Positions 1 to 10,651 of a stretch of DNA of 64,000 nucleotides are shown here, piece by piece (the stretch's first letter is position 1; each line of letters begins with the position of its first letter). This stretch comes from Tubiluchus corallicola (taxonomy: Eukaryota > Priapulida > Priapulimorpha > Priapulimorphida > Tubiluchidae), in assembly GCA_030141605.1 (NCBI GenBank), contig JAQGDQ010000331.1, positions 124,001 to 188,000 on the forward strand, written 5' to 3'. The position numbers and the translations under genes were made by a program. The notes under the pieces were generated by a model. That model did no database searches. It was not told the DNA's origin and saw nothing but the letters and a program-made list of their open reading frames with translations.

Positions 1-2279
1 CACGAAATAAATTTAATAGCTACAACAGGAAACTCAAAAATAAATATTATATTAATAAATGCAATGATGCAACTACACCTAAGCAAAAATGGCGTTTAAT
101 TAATGACGTACTTAACAGGTACAGAAACGATCAATTACAAATAAATAGTTTACGAGAAAATGACAGTATAATATCTGATCCAGTTGACATTGCTAACAAA
201 TTAAATTCCACATTTATCAATCTCGGAAAATTTGACAACTTGCCACACCAACATACTGCAAATATACACAATATATACAAAAACAAATCAGTAATACAAT
301 CCACTTTCTCATTTACTAGCGTCACAGAATACGACATCTTTAGAATATTAAACAGTTTAAATATAAATAAAGGAAGTGGACCCTCAGACATGCCAATAAA
401 AATCTTAAAAGACTGTGCCAGCATCATTACTCCTCATCTAACATATATCACAAACCAAGTCTTAATGCGCTCAGAATTTCCAGCAGTGTGTAAACAAGCA
501 AACATAACTCCAATACACAAGAAAGATGCTAAAGATGACGCTAAAAGCTACAGACCAATCTCAGTAGTGCACGTACTAGCCAACGTATTTGAAAGAGTTA
601 TCTACAACCAAATAAACCATTACATTGAAAATAATAAGTTACTGTCAAATCATCAATTTGGTTTTAGAAAACTACATTCTACAATAGACGCGATAATTGA
701 TGCCACTAAAAAGTGGCGTTACAACTTAAATAAAAATAAATATATAACAGCAGCATTTTTAGATCTAAGTAAAGCTTTTGACAGCCTCGATCACAATTTA
801 CTACTAGACAACTTACGCCAACTAGGATTCGATTATACTTCTCTCAAACTAATTAATAATTACCTACACAATAGAAAACAAAGAGTCAAGCTGAACAAAC
901 ACACTTTTTCAACATGGGACACACCACAGAGAGGCATCCCACAAGGTACGATATTAGGTCCATTACTCTTTTGTTTATACGTAAATAAAATTCATTTAGT
1001 TTTACATAATTCAGACTTAACACAATATGCCGATGATACAACACTCTATACAGCACAAGCAGACTTTCTAACATCAAAAAATAATCTAGAAAAAGACATA
1101 ACAAATATAAATGCAGCATTTAACTATTTTGGTTTAAAAATGAATGATGATAAGACAGAATTTATGGTAATATCACCCAAATCAAATGACATTACTTCTT
1201 CTAATGCAACACTAAAAGTAGGTGACTGTTCCATAGAACAAGCAAAAACTGTAAAATTTTTAGGCATTACAGTCGACAATAAACTCACTTGGGATGAACA
1301 GTTTCATCAAATACACAACAAGATGGCATTAAGCACGACATGCTTACGCCAAACCAGAGGCCATCTAACCAAGAAAACAAAAATTCTCATCTACAAAAGT
1401 CTAATATTACCACATTATCTATATGGTTGCACTTTACTTCAAAACGTTAAATATGAAAACTTTAGAAAACTAAATACAATGCAAAACTACGCACTTAGAT
1501 TAATTCATGGTTACTCTAACAAAACTGCTAAACAACATGCTGCTTCTTCAACAAGCTTAAGAACGTCTACAAAAATACCAATATTAGAAGCCTATCGAGA
1601 TTACAAAACACTGATATTTCTTTATAAATATATAAATAAACTGAGCATTCCATTTATAAACAATCCCTTGGCATTTATTCCTGATACCACTTTAAACACT
1701 AGAACATACAATTTAAAGCAAATTACAGTAAACAATAAATTTGGAAATAACTCTATATCAAAACAGGCCATACATTTATGGAACTTACTACACAGTGAAA
1801 TAAAACAAATAGAATCTCTCCACCACTTTAAAAAGAAATAAAAAGAATATCAATATAACAGGTTTCAACTTCCACATTGTGCATCTGATACTAATTACAC
1901 ACACTCCACTTTCATCTACCCCCGCCCCTGACTCCATATAACGATTAAAAATGAAAATTTAAAAAAAAATTATGTAATGTAATACGTGTTATGTTAGTTT
2001 CGTGTTTCGTAATGTTAAATGTATAAATAGTGTACACTATGTCATGTAAAATTTAATGTACTTTCGCGTAATTGTTTTGTAAAAATATTTTAATATGGTG
2101 TTTGTAAATATGTTCATTTATTGTATATAGTTTTGCACTTTAGTTTTTTTTAGTATGCACTGGACGCATTTGTCTTGAACAGTGTGGTTGTTTTAACATT
2201 GCACTGAGGCTAGCTCAATTTTATTGTAATGAGTGAGCCGTTTTTTATGACAAATAAAGAATTAATATATATATATATT
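1..2279 (+). mobile_element. CR1/L2/Jockey-group LINE, 3' part
   Basis: The ORF2 fragment is followed by about 440 bases of AT-rich 3' UTR. The apparent 3' end is a short run of AATAAAG plus TA-type simple repeat at about 2250-2279, as CR1/L2-like LINEs often end in a short repeat rather than a long poly(A). The exact 3' boundary is inferred from the loss of composition and the terminal repeat. The 5' end is not in the window. Confidence 0.8.
3..1841 (+). CDS. LINE ORF2 reverse transcriptase, 5' end outside window
   Basis: The frame is open from base 3 without a stop to TAA at 1839-1841 (612 codons), so it enters from the left; no ATG within the window can be called its start. It is the reverse transcriptase half of a non-LTR retrotransposon ORF2, which copies its own RNA into DNA at a nicked target site. 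Visible RT motifs, in order: the fingers block around KSYRPISVV, QFGFRK, palm motif A (AAFLDLSKAFD), motif B (RGIPQGTILGPLLF) and the catalytic YADDT. After the thumb come FLGITVDNKLTW and the C-terminal region typical of the CR1/L2/Jockey superfamily; no RNase H domain follows. The endonuclease would lie upstream of the window. No frameshift or stop is seen, so the copy is either young or under selection. The clade assignment is by recall of motif style; membership of the RT family is certain. Confidence 0.93.
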   Translation, partial: RNKFNSYNRKLKNKYYINKCNDATTPKQKWRLINDVLNRYRNDQLQINSLRENDSIISDPVDIANKLNSTFINLGKFDNLPHQHTANIHNIYKNKSVIQSTFSFTSVTEYDIFRILNSLNINKGSGPSDMPIKILKDCASIITPHLTYITNQVLMRSEFPAVCKQANITPIHKKDAKDDAKSYRPISVVHVLANVFERVIYNQINHYIENNKLLSNHQFGFRKLHSTIDAIIDATKKWRYNLNKNKYITAAFLDLSKAFDSLDHNLLLDNLRQLGFDYTSLKLINNYLHNRKQRVKLNKHTFSTWDTPQRGIPQGTILGPLLFCLYVNKIHLVLHNSDLTQYADDTTLYTAQADFLTSKNNLEKDITNINAAFNYFGLKMNDDKTEFMVISPKSNDITSSNATLKVGDCSIEQAKTVKFLGITVDNKLTWDEQFHQIHNKMALSTTCLRQTRGHLTKKTKILIYKSLILPHYLYGCTLLQNVKYENFRKLNTMQNYALRLIHGYSNKTAKQHAASSTSLRTSTKIPILEAYRDYKTLIFLYKYINKLSIPFINNPLAFIPDTTLNTRTYNLKQITVNNKFGNNSISKQAIHLWNLLHSEIKQIESLHHFKKK

Positions 2280-3204
2280 AAAGCAAAATGACTTGTCATT
2301 TTGTCAGATTAAAAAATTTCAAAAGTGACAGGTTTCAAAACTGTCAAAGAGAGGAACTTGTCATTTTTGTTTTTCTAGGCGGCCTAAATATAAATTCCTT
2401 TTTAATCATTTGCATTCCGTTAACCGATGTTTACTTTATACTCTTAGATAGAAAGACACCTTCTACAAAATAGAATAGCCATTTTTTATTGATTATCATA
2501 ATATCATCGAGCTTTATAATTTTTCTTATGAAACCCGTTAGTGATTCAAGTTCTGATAAGTTTCAAAATTCGTTTATTAAACTCTGAATAAACTATATGA
2601 ATAAACTTCACCAGTGTATCTTACCTGCAAAAACTCGTACAAGTAGACAGCTTGTTATTATTGCACTGATTAATAAAAATTTCACACGTGGACCCATTAT
2701 CTCTAATAATTTAATACCTGCGTAGGATCTGACAGGTAGCCCTGCTGTTTTTCTGCAAGCTCTCCAAGCTTCTACGTGTACAACGCCCGAAGCTATCTAC
2801 TTGAATTCACAGTGGAATTTCAAGAGCAGTTCAGTTTTACACGAAAAACCTACTCTTATTATCCTCACAATAGGGATACAATTGCTTGGGGCATTTTTCC
2901 TTCGCTCTGGATTTAAACCGGAATGCCATCTGACGACGTTTTGTTGTTGTTAACTTGTTCCACTGTCCGCACGTTAAGGACTGCTGGGTTAACTTCAAGT
3001 TCCGATAATATTTGCCAATTTTGTGATTATATGTACACCCATTTACTTTGCTCCACGCTACTTTAAAGACAAACTTTCTTGCTATAATTCGTATATTTTG
3101 CAAATAACTTTGAATTTCTTAAAATGACTCACGTTTCTTTTTAAAAAATTAAATGCTTCATAGATTGCACCAGTTAATGGTTTTTTTGACAGACGAGATG
3201 ATGC

Positions 3205-3542
3205 CACGTACTTATAGGCGAGCGGGCCGATTTTTCCAAGATGGTTGAGCCACTTTTGCCCGACTGAATGTGCAGCGCCAACCCCCTCCAGCCAAAAAAA
3301 GAACTGGCAAAACATTGCCCCACCCCACCCATGATAAAAAAATCCCGGACTTCGGGCACTTCATTTGGCGGCATTGAGGAATTTTGACATTTCCTTTTAT
3401 AAAAATTAGTAATTTATTTTTTTCATCATTTGGCTGGTAACCGAAAAATTTGGTAATTGCCCGAAAAAAATGTGTTTGCTCGAATCCGAGAGGCTGCAAC
3501 ACCCTTTCCCAGCCCCCCCCGGCTCGTACGCTTATACACGTG
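3205..3542. mobile_element. MITE-like repeat with imperfect terminal inverted repeats
   Basis: This 338-bp block is much richer in G and C runs than its surroundings. It is bounded by imperfect inverted ends: CACGTACTTATAGGCGAGCG on the left, and on the right the reverse complement CACGTGTATAAGCGTACGAG. There is no coding potential inside. I did not find a convincing target-site duplication, and the family is unknown to me. Confidence 0.4.
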
Positions 3543-5230
3543 CTTGGCATAATATCAGAACAAAATATTTCAAATCTTTATGTTACAAATAAACAGAGAA
3601 AATGGCTTTTAAATTGCCCAAGTTTATGTATCAAGATGAAATGTTGTTAGAAAAATAATCTATGAAAAGAAAAAAAGCTTTATAGAATTCACTTTTAATT
3701 AAATTTATAATTACTGTACGCTTAGCAGTTTTATTATGATACAGTTGATACTGCAATGGTACCTTTAACTCTTAAAACTTCCAATTTCCTGTTACTGACT
3801 TAACGTTGCTAATACTATCCAGAGAATATGTATTTGGAAAGTGAATAATCCCTTTTCAGTTTTCATAGTAAGCGCATTTTACAGAAATTTTCGAGATCGA
3901 CCACGCATTTCAGCGAACACGCATATCAGTACGGGCAGTCTAGAAAGCAAAACAAAAAAATGTTTTACACAAGAGTATTATGCTCAAAATTATTAATAAA
4001 CCTTTCAAGGCATGCCTGAACATTTATGTGCTGCATAGTTCAATTATTCGTAGCATCGGTATAAGCTTAATCGAAGTAGTACTATTTGTTGTATGAAGTG
4101 TTTCCCTCACCCCCACCCATATTATGTTTTCGCTCTCGTCTTATCTTGTTGGAGTCTGAAGGCATGAGGCGATATTATTTGATTGCAGTGATATAGGCTC
4201 ACTAATAATTCCCATATAATTTTCATTTCAAGGTACAAGGCGGTACATACGCAGAGTTTTAATGGCAGCTAAATCTCTGCCAGAAAGTAACGTTATCATC
4301 TCTTATGCTTCTACTTTTACATTATACTAGCAAAGAAAATTTACGGTGTTGTTATCCTGCAGATGCACATAATCTCTTAGCATTTACATACACACCATTT
4401 GCTAATCTTACGACGATTAGCAAATCGAGCAGTCGAGCCATTCCCCTGCAAACATCCTGTGCCCGGAAATTCAGCACTGCAAATGCGATGGTTAATCGAC
4501 TGTAATAAACCATATGTTTTGAAAAGGCGTGAGTTTTTTAAACCGTATGTGCGGAAAACTGCTGGTGACATTCTGACGTTCCTGGTCAGAGATTAAATTC
4601 AGAGATTAAATTATGACTAAATTACAAATCAAACGATTTGCACAGGGCTTAAAAAAGAACCCACATCTACCCCTATACCTGTTAGCTAATAATTGCATTG
4701 ATACTACATACCGGTTGAGCATAACTAGACATAGTCTGGATAACTTAAATAACTTACATTTGTATGATAGTTCATTATGTTACTAACGTATATATCCTTG
4801 TGTATGAAATTTGAACCATTCGTAGTGTTCTAATAAGCTTCATCAGCATAACATAGAGGTACTAAAAGATCTATATTTATATGAGTTATTTATAATACAA
4901 ATAATTTCATTTTAATAGAAAATACAAGCAAACTGTACTTAAAAAATGCGAAAAACTTAATACAGTGCATATATATAGTACAACGCACTTTTTTGAACAA
5001 AATGCAGGTTTACTAGTTCTGAGCTCTTTTGCCTTGTAAATTAAGATGTAATCAAGTATTTTCAGCTGTTACACAAAATCACTTAACAGTGTGAGTCATG
5101 TATATTGAAATTCTATCTCTTTAGAGAGAAATATTTAACATGAAACCCATTGAAGGTTTATTAGCGTTTATTTGTGAACACTCAACGTATGGTCTTGTTA
5201 TGAATGTCTTAGTTTATTTTGGCAGTTGAA

Positions 5231-5384
5231 AACATGTGGTCCATGTTACACGTGTGATACCGCATCCGCACACAAGAACACTAGAGCAAGAGTGTTCTTC
5301 AGCACGACATACCAAGATTTTTCTATTTCGCTGACGGTGTTTAAGCTGATTATAGAAGGATTTGTGTGTTCAGTGAAAAACATG
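5231..5384 (+). promoter_or_regulatory. Candidate first exon ending in ATG plus donor
   Basis: A locally GC-richer stretch ends in gaaaaacATG directly followed by GTGAGT, a strong donor. If used, the exon would supply only the initiator Met in phase 0. That is compatible with the phase-0 second exon of the downstream CRMP gene at 23347, and the protein would then begin M-SAQNR. A CACGTG-like E-box lies near 5249. An ATG followed by a donor can arise by chance, so this is only a candidate. Confidence 0.2.
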
Positions 5385-6585
5385 GTGAGTATTTTTTGAC
5401 CATTTATTTATTACATGTGTGTTATGCCAACTTCTAAGTGAAGCTTTGTGCAGTTTTGCCCATGAAGCTTTTCCGTTGACGCCATGCTGTGCAAAGCTAT
5501 TTATTTTCAGGGTGTTGCTCACATGCAGTTCATGTATTTTAGTATGAGATTTTTGAATTGTTAATTAAATCAGTTTGCTCCAGATATAGCAGTATAGGGA
5601 CCATAACATACAGCTGAAAGTTTAATAGACATGCTTTACTTTTTTGAAAAGTCTTCTAATTACATATTTCGACCTATTAGAATAATTGCACTGCGATCTA
5701 CTATAGCTTTGGATGTACGTTACCATTTTTCAAGTTTTATCATGTGCATATACTTTTAACGTGTACAAATACTTCACAGCATCATGTCAGCTTCAAGTAA
5801 AGGTATGTTATGAAACTTGGTAAAGTACAGTGAGCAGCTCTGTAATTGCTATGTCCTTGTAATAGTTATGATGCTCGGGTCACGCTGTTCACTTTCAGTT
5901 TAAATTTCTTTCACTATGTGGCAGCACATGCTTAGCATCACAGAAGTCGAGGAATTCTTTTCAACTGTGTAAAATGAAATTACTAAAATCATTTAATGGT
6001 CTCCAACTTCCTCAGACATTTAGACAGAGCCTGCAAACGTTTGTATCAACAGTTTTTGGTTATTACTGTTATTTTTATGTACATAGATTAGTAATTTAAA
6101 AAGGCAGTGGTGTTAAGTACGACTAACAATTAAACAGCTCTGTTTATTACATATTTATTCCTGTTTACACATCAAAGGCAAAGACCTAATGAAACTTTTA
6201 TGAATTTTTAATTTTTGGATGCTTGGAGCAAATCACAATATTTTGTGCTTTTCGTTTTTGTTTTTTTTATGCTTCGTGTTTAGCTCAGATAATACTTGGA
6301 GAAATTGTCTATTTCTTGTTTGGATCATCACTTTGGCTTCGAGTTTCGTGCCTCGTGCTACATTTCTGTACATTGATATTCTATATATTTTATATATGCA
6401 ATACAAGTAAAATCGTTTAAAATGAATCAGATTAGGAAGCCGACTGCGTATGCATGACTCATCTGTCTCTTCAAACATAACCCGATGAATCACAGCCTAA
6501 TGTTTTCACAAGGCAATTTGTTTGATTTACTGCACCCATCAAATGTGAATGAATAGAACAATAGAAAATACAAGAGAACTCGTCC

Positions 6586-6608
6586 ATATATATATATATA
6601 TATATATA
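6586..6608. repeat. (TA)n microsatellite
   Basis: A pure alternating TA tract of about 23 bases. Confidence 0.9.
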
Positions 6609-7633
6609 AAATTATTGTTCTAATACAAGGTAGGGCTGATCGCATTTTCGTATTTCTAACAAATTTGCTTTCAGTTATTAAGAATTTGAGTTCGATCTAG
6701 TACTAAGGCAGTTGTTGTCATTAATTATAAATATCTTAATATATTTATGCAATATTGCCAATTAAAAATCTTAACTGTTCTCAACGTTTTTCCGTAATAC
6801 TTGTATAAATTCATCATTATAGATTTATTAACAGTTATGCTTTTAAGCACAATCCACTGGTGTTTTTCTTTTGTCACCGATTAATCAATATTTTTGTGGA
6901 GCTCTCATATCTATGTTATGTCGTGTCACCCGCAGGCTCAGCTTATATTGGATGACGCATAAAACGAGCAAATGTTGCGGTAGCTAAATGAAAGAAAGCT
7001 TCCGGTGACAGCTGCGTCCAAATTTCCAAGACACGCGTATGCTGGTCATAAAATTGTTCCTAATCACGACAGATTGCTGGATCAGTCCCGTTCAGGAGCC
7101 CCGGGAAGGCATAAACAATAATTCATGAAGCCTTGTGCATTATTGATGCACATTTGGGAGGGTGAAGTGGAAAGTCAGACCGGCGGCGCGCAGTTTTGTA
7201 TGGTCTCATTCTTGGTTACATTAGGTTTTAAGTTGTATGCTAGTTCAGCATTTCAAAAAAGTCTGTTTTTCTGACTGCATTTCGGTTTCAGAAGCATTTG
7301 CTAAGCTGTATGAAGCCTGTTGGCTATTGAAGGTTTACAGTTGAGTGCAGGAGATTTTTATGTATACGTCGCTGCTTCGAAAGTGAGGCACCAGGGACAT
7401 ATTTTATATTGAGGGTTTCTTAATTAATTTTTAACTAGAGCCGTTAATTATTCAAGTACTCAGAACTGTCGCTAGTTTTAAATGTTTACGTGTGCGTACC
7501 ATAATTTTATTTCTAACGATTCGGATTGAGCATATGGACTAAAATTTGCAAACGGTTACAAGATCTAGGTTTTACATTAAACGCTATATTTTAAAGCTGA
7601 GAATTGTTGCCGAGAGCTACAGAAGGCAGAAAA

Positions 7634-8080
7634 ATGGAAGGCGATGTGGTAGCTGATACCTCTGATCTCATTCAGAAAGGAGAGTCGCCAGATTCAGCTG
7701 TATTTACCAAGGTGGAGTATTCTCCAAGCAGCACACCACCACGCACCAAGCCGAAAATGTCGACCATGTTTGGATTTGTTGCTGATGCTCATGAAAACAA
7801 AAGTATCCTGAGTGGTCCGGAAGTTGAAAGTCCTTATGAACGACGTCTGCGAGAAAAAGCTGAGCGTGAAGCCATCACTGCACAGCGGGAACAGGACTTC
7901 CAGAGCCCCAGCAAATATGGAACGCAGTCGATTGATACAAATGTAGGATCTACTGGCGAAGACGCAAATGTCAAAGAAAGTGTAAATGAGAATATGGCAG
8001 GTCGTAGGCTACCAGTAACCGAAGTGATTGAAGCCAAAACGGCTAAGGAAGTTGTTGCTGAACCTTGGAGAGATAACAAG
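7634..8080 (+). CDS. CRMP/DHPase long-isoform first exon
   Basis: This exon encodes 149 residues from ATG 7634 (context gaaaaATGG) and ends in phase 0 at AACAAG followed by GTAAGA. The frame is open a little further upstream, but 7634 is its first ATG. The product is charged and probably disordered, with a helical acidic/basic stretch (residues 75-92, around YERRLREKAER). Its layout recalls the long (A-type) N-terminus of vertebrate DPYSL3 as I remember it: an early MF..V...E.K block (here MFGFVADAHENK) and a KEV block just before the splice (here TAKEVVAEPW). The phase fits exon 23347-23441, giving a protein of about 718 residues. The 15-kb intron this implies holds the two AChBP-like genes on the other strand. 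It could instead be the first exon of an unknown gene, since no transcript is available here. Confidence 0.62.
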
Positions 8081-8311
8081 GTAAGAAATTCTTACAACTA
8101 ATGCTAAAATGTTTATTATCTTTGACCAACTGCCGAGCCCATTGTATTGCTGCATGTACTTTTCATGCAGCTTTGACATTTATACATGTATTTATAATAC
8201 CTTAGGGTTTAAATCCTCGTTATACAAGTTGCATTCGATTTTTTGATAGATGGAGAACTAAATAACATAATGTGCAAAGAGCGATTTTACTTAACTTTAC
8301 TTAAATGTGCT

Positions 8312-8326
8312 ATACACACCCACACC

Positions 8327-8377
<51 letters not shown>

Positions 8378-8391
8378 GTGTGGGTGTGTAT
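8312..8391. repeat. (TA)n tract flanked by perfect 19-bp inverted arms
   Basis: The left arm ATACACACCCACACCCATA (8312-8330) is the exact reverse complement of the right arm at 8373-8391. A TA tract of about 44 bases lies between them. The whole block can fold into a near-perfect hairpin or cruciform. Confidence 0.92.
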
Positions 8392-8741
8392 GTATATATG
8401 TATGTAAATTATATTATAATAGTTTGCACACAATATAATTTTATTGGCTTTGCTAGTGCTGTAATGCTGAATTTGTTCCTGTACAAAACATTATAATGAC
8501 GACTGTTATAATATTTGTTTCTCATATAATCGTATTATACGTATTATGTCAGAGAATTATTGTATGTCATTGTATGTCAAAAATCATTTGCAGCATATTA
8601 TTTTGGGTTATAATGGCTCACCTGTGGAAAAGCTGCGTCGGCTGGAAGCTGGAAGCGACTTCGTTTGAGCTTACAGGCTTGCGCCCATGTTAGAGGCTCG
8701 CGAGCAGGGGAGCTGGCGACCAGTGCATTTTGAAGAGCTAG

Positions 8742-8855
<114 letters not shown>

Positions 8856-10353
8856 CCCAGTTTTCGGTGAAATCCCTTTTTTGTTCTTTATTCAGTTATC
8901 AAATAACCTTTGTCAACTACTCGTTTGGCAGCTTTTGGTCAGAATTTCGCATATTTTAACTTTTCTAGGCCAATTTTTCAATGTTTTTGTGCTTTTTGTT
9001 GATCGTCGCTAATGATCGCAAATCGACTAAAATATTTTACTCTGTGGCCGATTCGTCTGTTATTCTCTATCGAGTGGTGGTTATGCCACTCAAGCCATCC
9101 AAGATACAGAAATTGATTTGTTGTCGATCTCTGAATGATTACTGATCGTATTCCACATGAGAGAGTTTGGTTCTTTGGACAGAGCTTGTGTAAGTTTTCC
9201 ATTTGACATTAATACTGCAAAAGCGTTTCTAACAGCAGGCGAGCCCAACTATTAATGACATCCCAAACTAACATAATTTTCAACAGCAAAAATATTCCAC
9301 GAGGGTGTTGCACGTGTTTGCGAAAGCTAAAATTGAAGTACAGCACTACCGTAAGATATTCAGTGTGCTCTACTAAAACTAGGCATGTTTTAAGATAAAA
9401 ATTCAAATTTACCGGTGTGCTCACGCATGAACTGTCCAACGTGTGTAGTTTGTCAGAAACTAACACATCAGTACTGAAAGGTACAGCACATATTTTTTGT
9501 GCAATACGATGAATGCGTTTCCAAAATGCAGGCGCTATTGCCCGTCTAACTAGCGAATGGCGATCGCGAACGCGAAATTGTGTTTGTGTGGTAATCATTC
9601 TTTCATGTAAGTAATTTCTAAAAAAATAGTATGTTTACTTTCAATATTTTAAAGAGTAGATTGTTTTGACCTACAGTTTAAGATTGGGTCCGGTTTTGCT
9701 TTTGCTGTGCCGCTTCATCCAAAACCGTACTTTAATTCTCGAGACGTAGAAATTCAACTCCTTTTCTTTTTGATCATTTAGTGACCGCTAATTAACTATG
9801 TGAAAAAAGAGGCTACATGTATTTTGGCCCTGAGGCTGGGCGCTGTCGGGATGAGGGGTTGGGGATATTGAAACGCCAGAAACCACTACACACTACATTT
9901 CATTTTCTTCCAAGTTAGGTGGAGTGTTTTGGGTACTTTAGACCTTGTTTAGGGCAAAAGTTGGTTATATTCAAGCAAATAATTCTGCTTTAAAATTTCC
10001 AAACTTAAGATTTTAATATTCAAAAATTACTTACGTACTTTTAAAGTGTTTCTTGCACAGCGATGTGTTTTTAACTTTTAATAATAATAATAGTACCTGC
10101 TATCAAATTTAGTTCACTAAACTACGTAAATCATTCATACACTGTTTAAGTACTGCTTTTCAATGTACTTAATGTACATTAACTTTTCAATGTAAAGGTT
10201 ATAAACATGTTTGTAAAGTTTGTAAAAGAAAAATATAGACCGTCATAATTTGTTTGAATTTCTGAAACAAATGTTAGAAAAAGTATATCAGAAAATATTT
10301 GTATCTTTGTTTAGTGAAAACACGAAACTTTGACTTGTGACTTTTTAGACTTT

Positions 10354-10538
10354 AGTATAAATACTTTGTTTTTTAAACACATTTGTCAGTCTTTATTATA
10401 TGTAATTATGAGCTCCCCATTGGATACAAATAGATATAAATATAAATACATATAATGATATAGCCCTATAAGTATAAATACTTTGTTTTTAAACACATTT
10501 CTTAGTCCTTATCATATGTAATTTTGGGCTCCCCATTG
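10354..10538. repeat. Direct repeat, two ~68-bp copies with 117-bp period
   Basis: Copies lie at 10354-10422 and 10471-10538. Both begin agTATAAATACTTTG and end GGCTCCCCATTG or AGCTCCCCATTG, with a few substitutions between them. It lies just downstream of the stop of the first AChBP-like gene. The first copy holds the minus-strand AATAAA (TTTATT at 10392-10397) that could be its poly(A) signal. Confidence 0.75.
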
Positions 10539-10651
10539 TTTGCACTGGTTAGGGTAACCTAGAAAATTTTCTGGGCAAATTCCTTTTGCCCCCTTACTAA
10601 TTTCCTCTCGCACGCCAGTGTAATCGACTGTGTCCTATCTACCCATTAAGA

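Larger units (their letters stand above)
2280..7633. other. Non-coding stretch with scattered repeats
   Basis: I find no recognisable gene here. Open frames are short and their products are not family-like. It holds a MITE-like repeat (3205-3542), a (TA)n tract (6586-6608) and one weak first-exon candidate at 5382-5384. From about 6930 to 7200 the GC content rises and a TGACGCAT CRE/ATF-like word occurs near 6953. That stretch could be promoter or 5' UTR sequence of the long CRMP first exon that begins at 7634. Confidence 0.5.

Noticed and set aside
3212-3550. 112-codon minus-strand frame
   Set aside because: It lies inside the MITE-like repeat and reads through its inverted ends.
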